Below, piece by piece: positions 44,840-52,784 of a DNA stretch of 64,000 bases. The stretch is from Duganella radicis (GTDB taxonomy: Bacteria > Pseudomonadota > Gammaproteobacteria > Burkholderiales > Burkholderiaceae_D). The position numbers were made by a program, and so were the translations under genes. How positions within the stretch are numbered: the first letter of the stretch is position 1; every line of letters begins with the position of its first letter. The notes under the pieces are model-generated. The model saw only the letters and a program-made list of their open reading frames with translations. It ran no database searches and had not been told where the DNA came from. The stretch spans positions 124,001-188,000 of the forward strand of contig NZ_WNKY01000002.1 in NCBI RefSeq assembly GCF_009720825.1, written 5' to 3'.

Positions 44840-46192
44840 TTAGACTGCCACATATTCTTTGGCCCCCATCTTCGCCTTGACCTCGCCGTAGTAAGTATCG
44901 TTGATGCGATACTTGAACATCAGCAGGCCCATTACGGTGTGGAAGAACCCAGGAATCAGCGTCAGCATCAGCACAATGCCATGCAGGGCAAATGCGGTCT
45001 GCTCCTGGTTCGGATGATATTCAAAATGCGTCAGCAGCACGCCCACCAGCGCGCCGGCGATGCCCATGCCGGCCTTCTGGCACACCGAAATGCCGCCGAA
45101 GGCGAAGCCGGAAACGCGCTTGCCGGTCTTCAGGGTGCCGTAGTCGATGGTTTCGGCGATGGCCGACCAGAACACCGGCGCATGCAGGTCCACCACGAAG
45201 GACAGCAGGAAGTACAACACGAAGGCCAGCGCCACGTCGCCCGGCTTGACGAAGAAATACATGGCCGCGCTGATCAAGCCGACGGCGATCTGGGTCCAGC
45301 GGAACAGCTTGACCTTGCAATAGAATTTGGTAATCCAGGTCGAGGCGACCATGGACAGGATGGCCGCCGCCACGCCGGTCGACAGGAAGGCCGACACGGT
45401 TTCGGCGTTCGCGCCCAGATAATACTTGGCGTAGTAAATGGCGACCGAGCCGCGCACCACATAGCCGATGGTACCGGTCACGCACACGGCGCACAGGATC
45501 AGCCACTGGTCGTTTTGCAGCAGCACCTTGACCTGCTCACCCAGCGGCTGGCGCGCCACCTTGTGCACCACGCGCTCGGTGGTGGTGAAGAAGCAGAACA
45601 GGAACAGCACCACGCCCATGGCGGCCATCAGGGCCATGGCGGCCTGGTAGCCCACAGCCGCATTGCCCCCGCCCCAGCGCTCGGACAGCACCGGCACCAC
45701 CACGGTCACCATGAAGGCGCCGACTTTGGCCAGGAACAGGCGGTAGCCATTGGCCGACAGCACCTGCTGCGGATCGTTGGACAAGGTGCTTGGCAGCGAG
45801 ATGTACGATACGCCCACACCGGAGGTCATCAGCGTCATGATGATATAGGTCGAATAAGCCCATACCAGCTTGGCGCTGTAGCCCCAGTCGGGGGTGGAGA
45901 AGACGAAGAATACGCTCAGTCCATACGGCACGGCGAGGAACAGCAGCCACGGACGATAACGCCCCCAGCGCGTCATGACGGCATCGGTAATCTGGCCCAT
46001 CACCAGATCGCTACAGGCGCCGATGACCTTCACCAGCACGAACAGCAAGGCCAGGTCGGTCGTGGCCAGGCCATAGACGTCGGTGTAGAAGAAGGTGATC
46101 ATCAACATCATCGACGAGATCACCACATTCAGCGCCATGTCGCCGGCGCCGAAGCCGACCTTCTCGATCACGGACATTTTTTGATTCGACAT
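44840..46192 (-). CDS. GPH-family sugar:cation symporter
   Basis: 450 residues with 12 hydrophobic segments. KVGFGAGDMALNVVISSMM at the N-terminus and the loop DLVMGQITDAVMTRWGRYRPW are the hallmark of glycoside-pentoside-hexuronide:cation symporters (MelB/XynB type). Asp in DLVMG and DAVM likely bind the coupling cation. It gives the cell a second uptake route besides the ABC importer, probably for arabino-oligosaccharides that the cytoplasmic GH43 encoded 4 bp downstream then cleaves. Confidence 0.9.
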   Translation of the reverse strand: MSNQKMSVIEKVGFGAGDMALNVVISSMMLMITFFYTDVYGLATTDLALLFVLVKVIGACSDLVMGQITDAVMTRWGRYRPWLLFLAVPYGLSVFFVFSTPDWGYSAKLVWAYSTYIIMTLMTSGVGVSYISLPSTLSNDPQQVLSANGYRLFLAKVGAFMVTVVVPVLSERWGGGNAAVGYQAAMALMAAMGVVLFLFCFFTTTERVVHKVARQPLGEQVKVLLQNDQWLILCAVCVTGTIGYVVRGSVAIYYAKYYLGANAETVSAFLSTGVAAAILSMVASTWITKFYCKVKLFRWTQIAVGLISAAMYFFVKPGDVALAFVLYFLLSFVVDLHAPVFWSAIAETIDYGTLKTGKRVSGFAFGGISVCQKAGMGIAGALVGVLLTHFEYHPNQEQTAFALHGIVLMLTLIPGFFHTVMGLLMFKYRINDTYYGEVKAKMGAKEYVAV

Positions 46193-46213
46193 CTCGGTTA
46201 CCTCAAAGTGCGA

Positions 46214-46245
46214 GGCCGCGCCCTCGCTCAGGCGGGGACGCGGCC
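46214..46245 (-). other. Intercistronic hairpin between TonB receptor and symporter genes
   Basis: GGCCGCG ... CGCGGCC with a further partial CCC/GGG pairing, in the 70-bp gap. No T-run follows on the minus strand. It could set unequal expression of the abundant receptor and the symporter. Confidence 0.5.
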
Positions 46246-46262
46246 AGTTGGCTTCAGTCTGC

Positions 46263-48890
46263 TCAGATCTTCCAGTTCAGGAACAGGCCCACGGAACGGT
46301 CATAGCGACGGGTATCGCGTGGGTACAGGCCCTTGTTGGTCCAGTAGTCGGTGTACTTGAAGTTCAACAGATTGGTGCCGGTCAGGGTGACCGAGGTATT
46401 CTCGTTGATCTTGTAGCCCAGCGAGCCATCCAGCGACGACATCGGCGATGCGATCAGGTCCAGGCCCGGACCGCCGTCATTGTAGACTTGCGTGAACTTC
46501 GAGCGCCAGTTGTACGCCAGGCGGCCCGAGATACCATACTTCTCATACAGCGCCACCACGTTGTACGACCATTTCGACATGCCGGCGAACGGCTTGCCGC
46601 TCAGGTCCGGATTGCTCGACGAGCTGGTCTGGCCTTCGGTGTAGGTCGCATTCGCCTCCACGCCAAAGCCACCCAGCCAGCCTGGCAGCTTGTCGAAGAA
46701 GGTGCGGTACGCCACTTCGGCGCCTTGCAGGTAACCGTCATCCGTATTGAATGGACGGGTGGTGTCGTAGGATATGCCGTTGAAGGTCTCCTTCACCACC
46801 TTGTTCATGATGTAGCCTTTGAACTCGTGGCGGAACAGCGCGAAGCTAGCCATGCCGGTGGACGAGAAGTAGTACTCCAGCGAGCCGTCGTAGTTACGTG
46901 CGGTGAACGGTTTCAGATCCGGATTGCCGCCCGACGCCGTCGCCTGGATAGTGGTGCCGTTGGCGTTGACGTAAGCAGTGCCTGGATTCAGCTGGGCGAA
47001 GTCCGGACGGGTCAGGGTCTTCGATACCGAGAAGCGGGCGATCACGTCGTCACGCAGCGTGGCCTTGAAGTTGGCGCTTGGCAGATAGGACGTGTCGCTC
47101 GATTTCTTCGAGGTTGGCACGATGGCGGTGCCGACCAGCGAATTGCCCAGCAGGTCCGAGTCGGTCTTGGTCACACGCATGCCCAGCACGCCGTCAAACG
47201 GAATGCCGGCGGTTTCCCAGCCGATGTGCGCCTTGCCGTACAAGGCGTAGTTCTTCTCCTCGTCGGCGAAGTACGAGCCAGGGTCGAGCGCCTTGGCGGC
47301 GCTGTTGCCGGTGACGGCTTTGCGCACGTCGGCGGTGTTCGAGATCAGGTAGCTGGCGCACGGGGTGTACCACGAATTGGTGCCCCAGTCGTTCTGCATC
47401 TGCGTGGTGCAGGTCATGCCCGGCAGCGAGGTCACGGCGACACCCGCCGGCGCCGGGGTCGAGCCCTCATACGACTTGATCGACGAAGCGGTACGCTTGG
47501 CGGCGCGCACGCCGAAGCCGAAGTCCTTGAACAAGCCTTCGTCCTGCATGGTGTAAGTGCCGTCGGCGCGCCAGTCGGTCGCCGAACCGTGGTCATGGCC
47601 GTAGCGGTCGAACAGCTGCGACAGCGTGTATTTCGACGGATCGTTCAGGTCCATGCCGCCGTAAGCGACGTTGGAATGGCCGCCCAGATTGGTGGTCACC
47701 ACGGCGTTAGGCACGTTGGTGATGGTGTCCAGGATCGGGTTCTGCCAGTCGTAGTCCGACAGGGTGCGGGCGATTTCGGTGGTCAGGCGCAGGCCCGGCG
47801 CGGCGTTCCAGCGGCCGCCGATGGCGTGCTGCTGGGTCACATTGCTGGCGCGGTTGGCTTGCGTCGACATGATGGTGTTGACGTTGTGCGAGGTCAGGGT
47901 TTGCAGCTGATCCGAACCCGGGATCTTGGTGGCGCTCATCTGATCGCCTGGGCCCCACCATGGCAGGCCGACGAAGAAGTCGGTCTCGAAATTGTTCAGG
48001 TAATGGCTGCCCAGGCCTTCGGCGTACAGCTCGACGTCCTTGTTCGGCTTCCATTGCAGCGCGTAGTTGACGGCCGAGCGGCGGCGGTCGCCCAGGATGT
48101 TTTCCAGGCCGACCAGGTCAGGACCGGTCAGCTTGGGCAGCAGCCAGCTCTTGTCGATCGGCTTGGTGTTGAATACGCGCTCTTCCGAGTAGTGGTTGCG
48201 CAGGTAGGACACGCCCACCAGCGCGCCGAACTCGCCCAGGTCGGTCTTCCAGCGGTTGGAGATCATGCCGCTGACGTTAGGGTCGGTGCGCCCGGATTGC
48301 GAATAGTTGGTGGCACCGCCGTTGACCACGGCGGTAAAGCCCTTGAAGTCGAACGGACGGTTGGTGCGCACGTCGATCACGCCGGCGATGCCGCCCTCGT
48401 TCAGATCCGCGCTCTGCGACTTGTACACGTCCACACGTTGCAGCATGGTCGATGGAATGTCGGCCAGCTGGATGTAGCGGCCGGTGGTGGTGAACAGCTC
48501 GCGGCCGTTCAGCAGGGTGGCGATGCCGGGCAAACCACGGATCAGCACCGTGTTGGCTTCGCCGCCGTCACGGCGCACCTGCACGCCGGTGACGCGGGCG
48601 ATGGTCTCGGCCACATTGGTGTCCGGGAACTTGCCGATATCGTCGGCGACGATGGAGTCGATAACGTTATCGGCATCCTTCTTGATCTTCTGGGCGCTTT
48701 GCGCGGCGCGGCGCACGCCGGTCACCACCACGGTGGCTTCGCCGGTGGCGGACTCGGTAGCCGGGGCTTCCTGCGCCATGACCTGGAAAGTACTCAGCAA
48801 GCCTGCGGCGGCCAGAACGGCGACGCCGGATTTCAGGACGAGGCGATGCTTCGCCTGGGACTCAAAAGCCCCGGATACGGTGTGTTTCAT
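46263..48890 (-). CDS. TonB-dependent receptor for arabinan oligosaccharides (TonB-Xanth-Caul type)
   Basis: 875 residues. A long signal region (to about residue 40, ending VMAQ) precedes a TonB-box-like ATVVVTGVR. A plug domain follows (NVAETIARVTGVQVRRDGGEANTVLIRG), then a 22-strand barrel ending in ...SVGLFLNWKI with a C-terminal aromatic-rich strand. It belongs to the TIGR01782 group, which takes up plant saccharides in Xanthomonas and Caulobacter. Being the first gene before the symporter, GH43 and epimerase genes, with a LysR-type promoter 60 bp upstream, it probably imports arabinan oligomers across the outer membrane. No iron signature is linked to its promoter. Confidence 0.92.
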   Translation of the reverse strand: MKHTVSGAFESQAKHRLVLKSGVAVLAAAGLLSTFQVMAQEAPATESATGEATVVVTGVRRAAQSAQKIKKDADNVIDSIVADDIGKFPDTNVAETIARVTGVQVRRDGGEANTVLIRGLPGIATLLNGRELFTTTGRYIQLADIPSTMLQRVDVYKSQSADLNEGGIAGVIDVRTNRPFDFKGFTAVVNGGATNYSQSGRTDPNVSGMISNRWKTDLGEFGALVGVSYLRNHYSEERVFNTKPIDKSWLLPKLTGPDLVGLENILGDRRRSAVNYALQWKPNKDVELYAEGLGSHYLNNFETDFFVGLPWWGPGDQMSATKIPGSDQLQTLTSHNVNTIMSTQANRASNVTQQHAIGGRWNAAPGLRLTTEIARTLSDYDWQNPILDTITNVPNAVVTTNLGGHSNVAYGGMDLNDPSKYTLSQLFDRYGHDHGSATDWRADGTYTMQDEGLFKDFGFGVRAAKRTASSIKSYEGSTPAPAGVAVTSLPGMTCTTQMQNDWGTNSWYTPCASYLISNTADVRKAVTGNSAAKALDPGSYFADEEKNYALYGKAHIGWETAGIPFDGVLGMRVTKTDSDLLGNSLVGTAIVPTSKKSSDTSYLPSANFKATLRDDVIARFSVSKTLTRPDFAQLNPGTAYVNANGTTIQATASGGNPDLKPFTARNYDGSLEYYFSSTGMASFALFRHEFKGYIMNKVVKETFNGISYDTTRPFNTDDGYLQGAEVAYRTFFDKLPGWLGGFGVEANATYTEGQTSSSSNPDLSGKPFAGMSKWSYNVVALYEKYGISGRLAYNWRSKFTQVYNDGGPGLDLIASPMSSLDGSLGYKINENTSVTLTGTNLLNFKYTDYWTNKGLYPRDTRRYDRSVGLFLNWKI

Positions 48891-48949
48891 AGGTCTCCAG
48901 TGTTCGTCTATGTCGGGAGAGCTGATCGATATTCAGCCTTCTGAAACAA

Positions 48950-49015
48950 ATCTTAGTGCCGGGAACGAAAACAAACCAATCAATTTTTTGGGGTTTTCGA
49001 TACCCAAAAAGATAT
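48950..49015 (-). promoter_or_regulatory. LysR-type activated promoter of the TonB receptor operon
   Basis: On the minus strand: operator ATATCTTTTTGGGTAT (49015-49000, one change from the consensus), 20 nt, -35 TTGGTT (48979-48974), 18 nt, -10 TAAGAT (48955-48950). The predicted start is near 48943, about 53 nt before the ATG at 48890. The spacing equals the promoters at 28741 and 42672 to the base. Confidence 0.72.
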
Positions 49016-49063
49016 CAACATCAGCTACTTTCATAAAATCCTTTTTCCCGAACGAAAGTAAAC

Positions 49064-49112
49064 CGTAATGAGAATCATTTCTATTGCTTTTACCGGGCGA
49101 ACTTCATAGAAT
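49064..49112 (+). promoter_or_regulatory. Fur box and candidate promoter of the ECF sigma gene
   Basis: CGTAATGAGAATCATTTCT (49064-49082) matches the 19-bp Fur consensus at 13 positions, including an intact central AATGA-AATCATT. Directly after it lie TTGCTT (49084-49089), 17 bp and TAGAAT (49107-49112), a reasonable sigma70 promoter 38 bp before the sigma gene. Iron repression of the siderophore regulator is implied. Confidence 0.65.
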
Positions 49113-49149
49113 CTCCTTGCTGAAACGACAAGCTGAGAGGAAATGCAAC

Positions 49150-49668
49150 ATGGAGTCGATCAAACCACACATCGACTGGAGTGCGATGTTTGTCGCCAAC
49201 CAGCCACAACTTCTACGGGCCGCCTTCAAGGTGCTGGGCAACACGGCGTGGGCGCAGGACGTGGTGCAGGACAGCTACCTGAAAGTGACCGAGGCCGGCC
49301 ATGCGGTCGAGGCCAGGCAACCGCTGGCGTATTTGTTCCAGATCGTGCGCAACCTGGCGATCGACGCGCACCGCCGGGCGGCGCTGGAAGCCCGCGTGTT
49401 CGCCGACGAGGAGGATGGCTTGCAGGTCCCGGCCCCGTCCGGCACACCGGAATCGTTGAGCGTCAGCCGCCAGGACCTGCGCATCGTGGCGGACGCCCTC
49501 GCCGCCCTGCCCGAGCGCACGCGCTCGGCGTTCGAACTGCACCGGCTGGGCGGCCTGACCCAGCGCGAGATCGCCGAGCAGCTTGGCGTTTCCATCACGC
49601 TGGTCAATTTCATGATCCGCGACGCCATGACGCATTGCGCCAACGCCCTCGCCCCTTCCCACGCCTAG
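49150..49668 (+). CDS. ECF sigma factor, iron-starvation (FecI/AcsS-like) type
   Basis: 172 residues from the ATG at 49150 (AGAGG nine bases before); the frame is open to 49084 without a start signal. Sigma region 2 is at about 15-80 (LLRAAFKVLGNTAWAQDVVQDSYLKV, PLAYLFQIVRNLAIDAHRR). Region 4 is at about 110-165 (ALAALPERTRSAFELHRLGG, REIAEQLGVSITLVNFMIRD). This is the FecI subgroup that switches on siderophore genes; AcsS plays this part for achromobactin in Pseudomonas syringae. It sits at the head of the siderophore locus behind a Fur box and is followed by a FecR-like stub. Confidence 0.9.
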   Translation: MESIKPHIDWSAMFVANQPQLLRAAFKVLGNTAWAQDVVQDSYLKVTEAGHAVEARQPLAYLFQIVRNLAIDAHRRAALEARVFADEEDGLQVPAPSGTPESLSVSRQDLRIVADALAALPERTRSAFELHRLGGLTQREIAEQLGVSITLVNFMIRDAMTHCANALAPSHA

Positions 49669-49751
49669 ACCTGGGCACAACGCCGTGCTTGCGCTCAGAT
49701 ACAATACCGAAATCACAATTTTCATAACGCTTCGGCACTGTATTTGTTCCC

Positions 49752-49961
49752 ATGACAACTTCCCGCGAAAACGATCCCGTCTGGCAAGCCGCGCTTGACT
49801 GGGTGCTATCGGCGCAACAACACCCACCCGACGCGGCAACCGCGACGGCATTGGCGGCCTGGCTGGCGGCGGCGCCCGCGCACCGCATCGCCTATGAGGA
49901 AGCCTCGCGCGTCTGGTTGCTGACCGGGCTGGTGCCGCCCTCCGGCAAACAACCCACTTAA
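49752..49961 (+). CDS. FecR-like N-terminal domain protein (stub)
   Basis: 69 residues, ending at a TAA at 49959-49961. The sequence WQAALDWVLSAQQ, then TATALAAWLAAAPAHRIAYEEASRVW is the DUF4880 domain that forms the cytoplasmic, sigma-binding N-terminus of FecR anti-sigma regulators. The membrane segment and the periplasmic FecR domain are entirely absent and nothing resembling them follows in any frame before the next gene. It could be a free sigma-binding modulator or the remains of a full FecR gene. The preceding gap of 83 bp shows no clear promoter. Confidence 0.75.
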   Translation: MTTSRENDPVWQAALDWVLSAQQHPPDAATATALAAWLAAAPAHRIAYEEASRVWLLTGLVPPSGKQPT

Positions 49962-49979
49962 AAAAATACGATAAAAATC

Positions 49980-50023
49980 TAAAATTTCCTCAGTCTGCTT
50001 CGTCATGTAAATGAGACGCATTT
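49980..50023 (+). promoter_or_regulatory. Candidate iron-starvation promoter of the siderophore operon
   Basis: TAAAA (49980-49984), 16 nt, CGT (50001-50003) resembles the TAAAT-N16/17-CGT box used by PvdS-type iron-starvation sigma factors. It is followed by the palindrome AAATG-N5-CATTT (50009-50023), which is a weak Fur-like element. The first biosynthetic gene starts at 50071. Confidence 0.35.
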
Positions 50024-50070
50024 CGGCCTGGCCGGATGCACCCATTTCACTGACCGGAGGATGCAGACTG

Positions 50071-51018
50071 ATGGAACTACTGATACTCGCCCATGCCCCA
50101 ACCCGCATATTGGAGCAAGGCCTACTTCCCGCCGCCGCCGACCTACAGCTGAAGGTCACCATCCTGACCGACTGCGTCGGCGAACATATCGTGCGCGCCA
50201 GGCACTCGCCGCTGTACGGACAGTGCGAACTGGGCGAGTGCGACGTTTTCAATCCGCTGGCGGTGGCGCGTTTTCTTTCGGTGCACGGCCGGCGCGTGGA
50301 CGGCGTGCTGGCGGCGCACGCCGTGCTGCACGCCTCGGCGGCGGTGAGCGCCGCCAGCCTCGGCCTGCCGGGCGCGTCCTGGCGGCCCGCCGTGCGGCAC
50401 GACCAGCGGCGTGATCCCGTCGCCGTTCCGCATGCCCGCCGCATCATCGATTGCGCCGAGCCTCCGGCCGGCATCGGCGCCGACTGGTTCCCCGCCAGTG
50501 TGCAGCCGCTGGAAGGCGGTGCGGCCAGCGGCGGCGCCATCGTCCGCGATATGGAAGAACTGCGGCGCAGCCTGGGCGCGCTGCGCCATGGCTACGCACT
50601 GGTGGAAAAGCACCGCGACGATGAAGTGGTGTACGCGCTGGATGCGCTGGCCACAACGGAAGGTTTCGCCATCCTGAGCGGCAGCCGCATCGCCTTCGAC
50701 CAGGACCCGCAACGCACCAAGCGCGTGCAATCCTTCATGCCACGCCCACCGCGCTGCGACGAGTTGCTGACGCTGCTGCAACCGCATGAGCTGGGCCTCG
50801 GCCGGCACCATGTCGAGTATGCGCTCTCCCCGGCCGGCCTGCGCCTGCGCGACATACACAACGGCCTGCACGACGACGAGTCCGAACTGGCGCTGGACGA
50901 CCGGCTGGACGGCAACCTGTTCGCCGCCGTGCTGAAAACCAGCCTCGGCCTGCCGGTCACACCGCCGCACCTGCTGCACATCGATGCGCCGGCGGCGGTG
51001 GCGCGGGAGACGGCATGA
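50071..51018 (+). CDS. Degenerate ATP-grasp-type protein heading the siderophore operon
   Basis: 315 residues from the ATG at 50071 (GGAGG ten bases before). Residues 1-115 look like the pre-ATP-grasp fold (LLILAHAPTRILEQG, VDGVLAAHAVLHASAAVSAASLGLPG). Residues 135-295 follow the ATP-grasp layout (FPASVQPLEGGAASGGAIVRD, YALVEKHRDDEVVYALDAL, HHVEYALSPAGLRLRDIHNG). The Lys of the usual VVVKP strand is Gln145 here. The metal-binding end (Glu249, Asp261, Asn264) is partly kept. PvsA of the vibrioferrin cluster is an ATP-grasp protein, but achromobactin clusters as I know them have none. It may add an extra building block, or act as a non-catalytic partner. Confidence 0.6.
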   Translation: MELLILAHAPTRILEQGLLPAAADLQLKVTILTDCVGEHIVRARHSPLYGQCELGECDVFNPLAVARFLSVHGRRVDGVLAAHAVLHASAAVSAASLGLPGASWRPAVRHDQRRDPVAVPHARRIIDCAEPPAGIGADWFPASVQPLEGGAASGGAIVRDMEELRRSLGALRHGYALVEKHRDDEVVYALDALATTEGFAILSGSRIAFDQDPQRTKRVQSFMPRPPRCDELLTLLQPHELGLGRHHVEYALSPAGLRLRDIHNGLHDDESELALDDRLDGNLFAAVLKTSLGLPVTPPHLLHIDAPAAVARETA

Positions 51019-52784
51019 GTCCGCGCCTTCCCGCCGCCGCGCGCGTGATGGCCGATCAGGCCGCGTCCGCCGCACTGCTCAATTGCCTGCTCAAGGAGTT
51101 CGCGCTGCCGCTGTCCCTGCTCGACCAGGACAGCCAGCGGCAGCCGCTCGGCCTGCCGTTCCAGCTTTACCGCCGGCTGCAATCGCCGCGCACCGTGCCG
51201 CTGCTGGTGCGCATGCCGGATGGCGCCCGCTTCGCCGTGCTGGCCGACCGCGACGACACGCTGGGCAGCCAGACCTATGTGTCGGCGGTCTACGGCCAGC
51301 GGCCCGGCCAGCGCTGGCAAGCCCTGACGCCGGCGCTGCTGGCCGAATCCATGCTCGACAGCTGCGCCGCCGTGACCGGGCAGAACAATCCGGAACTGCT
51401 GACGCAAATCCTCGCCAGCCGCGACCTCAAGCGCGCGGTCGCCGCCCACTTCGACGATCAGGCCGTGGCGCCGCTGGCGGAGTACCTGCGCAGTGAACAA
51501 TGTCTGTGGTACGGCCATCCGGCCCAGGTGGCGCCCAAGGCCAGGCTGTGGCCGGCCGCGCTGCGGCAGGAAGAGGTGTCGCCGGAATTCGGCGCCGCCC
51601 TGCGGCTGCACCTGTTCGAGGTGCCGGCGGGGGGCCTGTGGATCGCCGCCAACGGCATGGCGCGCGAGGACGTGCTGGCGGCGTGCGCCGATCAGAGCGG
51701 CGCGCGGCCGGGACACGCCATCCTCAGCATGCACCCGGTCCAGGCCGAATTGTTCCGCGCCGATCCGCGCGTGCAACGCCTGCAGGCGCGGCAGGAGATT
51801 CGCGACCTCGGCCGCAGCGGCTTCCTGTCCCATCCCACCGCCTCGGTGCGCACCATGTACATACCGGGGCACGAATACTTCATCAAGGGTTCGCTGAACA
51901 TCCGCATCACCAACTGCGTGCGCAAGAACGCCTGGTACGAACTGGAAAGCGCGCTGTTGATCGACAGCCTGCTCAAACGGCTGACCAGCGCCTCGCCGGA
52001 CAGCACCGGCGGCCTGCACACGGTGTCCGAGCCGGCCGCGCTGGGATGGTCGCCCGCCGGCCACTCCGAAGAAGACAGGATCTGGTTCCGCGAGCAGACC
52101 GGCGCCATCCTGCGCACCAATTTCTGCCTTGCGGAGGGCGAAGAGAACTGCCTGCTGGCCGGCACCGTGTTCGGCCGCGACCTCGCGCTGCAATCCAATG
52201 TGCTGGCTTTCCTGGAGCAGCAACTGGGGCGCGCGCCCGAGGCGGACGACCTGCTACGCTGGTTCGCCAGCTACGCCGCGCTATTGCTGCGCCCCGTGCT
52301 GAACATGTTCTTCAACCACGGCGTGATATTCGAGCCGCACCTGCAAAACACCGTGCTGGTGCACCGCGATGGCCACCCTGCCCGGCTGCTGCTGCGCGAC
52401 TACGAAGGCGTCAAACTCAGCGCGGAACTTGGCATCCACGCCGTGCCGCACGACATACCGGCGCGCGTGCGCCAGTCGATGGAGTATCCGCGCGCGCAGG
52501 GCTGGAGCCGGATCGCCTACTGCCTGTTCGTCAACAACCTGTCGGAAGCTGTGCTGGCGCTGACCCATGGACGGCCGGCGCTGGCGCCGGCGATGTGGCA
52601 ACTGGTGCGGCAGGAACTGGCACAGATTCGTAGCACCCTGCAAACCCCGGCGCCCGAACTCGATGCCCTGCTGGACGACGCCAGCATTCCGTGCAAGACC
52701 AACTTCCGCATCCGGTTGGCCGCCGCCGCCGACAAGTTCGCCGGCTACGTGCAGTTGCGGGCGCCGTGGCAGGTGCGGCCATGA
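51015..52784 (+). CDS. acsD: NIS siderophore synthetase, AcsD-like
   Basis: 589 residues, IucA/IucC family with a C-terminal FhuF-like domain. LSMHPVQAELFR, the ATP-binding LSHPTASVRTMYIPG and GSLNIRITNCVRKNAWYELE, and the C-terminal HLQNTVLVHRDGHPARLLLRDYEG carry the conserved His, Arg, Thr and Asp residues. AcsD-type enzymes activate a carboxylate of citrate as acyl-adenylate and couple it to an amine or hydroxyl acceptor (L-serine in achromobactin). It overlaps the preceding gene (ATGA) and the next (ATGA). The acs label rests on family plus gene order. Confidence 0.88.
   Translation: MSPRLPAAARVMADQAASAALLNCLLKEFALPLSLLDQDSQRQPLGLPFQLYRRLQSPRTVPLLVRMPDGARFAVLADRDDTLGSQTYVSAVYGQRPGQRWQALTPALLAESMLDSCAAVTGQNNPELLTQILASRDLKRAVAAHFDDQAVAPLAEYLRSEQCLWYGHPAQVAPKARLWPAALRQEEVSPEFGAALRLHLFEVPAGGLWIAANGMAREDVLAACADQSGARPGHAILSMHPVQAELFRADPRVQRLQARQEIRDLGRSGFLSHPTASVRTMYIPGHEYFIKGSLNIRITNCVRKNAWYELESALLIDSLLKRLTSASPDSTGGLHTVSEPAALGWSPAGHSEEDRIWFREQTGAILRTNFCLAEGEENCLLAGTVFGRDLALQSNVLAFLEQQLGRAPEADDLLRWFASYAALLLRPVLNMFFNHGVIFEPHLQNTVLVHRDGHPARLLLRDYEGVKLSAELGIHAVPHDIPARVRQSMEYPRAQGWSRIAYCLFVNNLSEAVLALTHGRPALAPAMWQLVRQELAQIRSTLQTPAPELDALLDDASIPCKTNFRIRLAAAADKFAGYVQLRAPWQVRP

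Noticed and set aside
46263-48890. Receptor as the siderophore receptor of the adjacent locus
   Set aside because: It is on the other strand, heads the sugar operon, has the sugar-type plug and shares the arabinose promoter. The Fur-controlled receptor at 62006 fits the siderophore role.
46248-48944. 898-codon open frame on the plus strand
   Set aside because: Antisense shadow of the TonB receptor gene; no recognisable protein pattern.
51500-52633. 377-codon frame inside the AcsD-like gene
   Set aside because: Arg/Ala-rich out-of-phase translation of the NIS synthetase gene.
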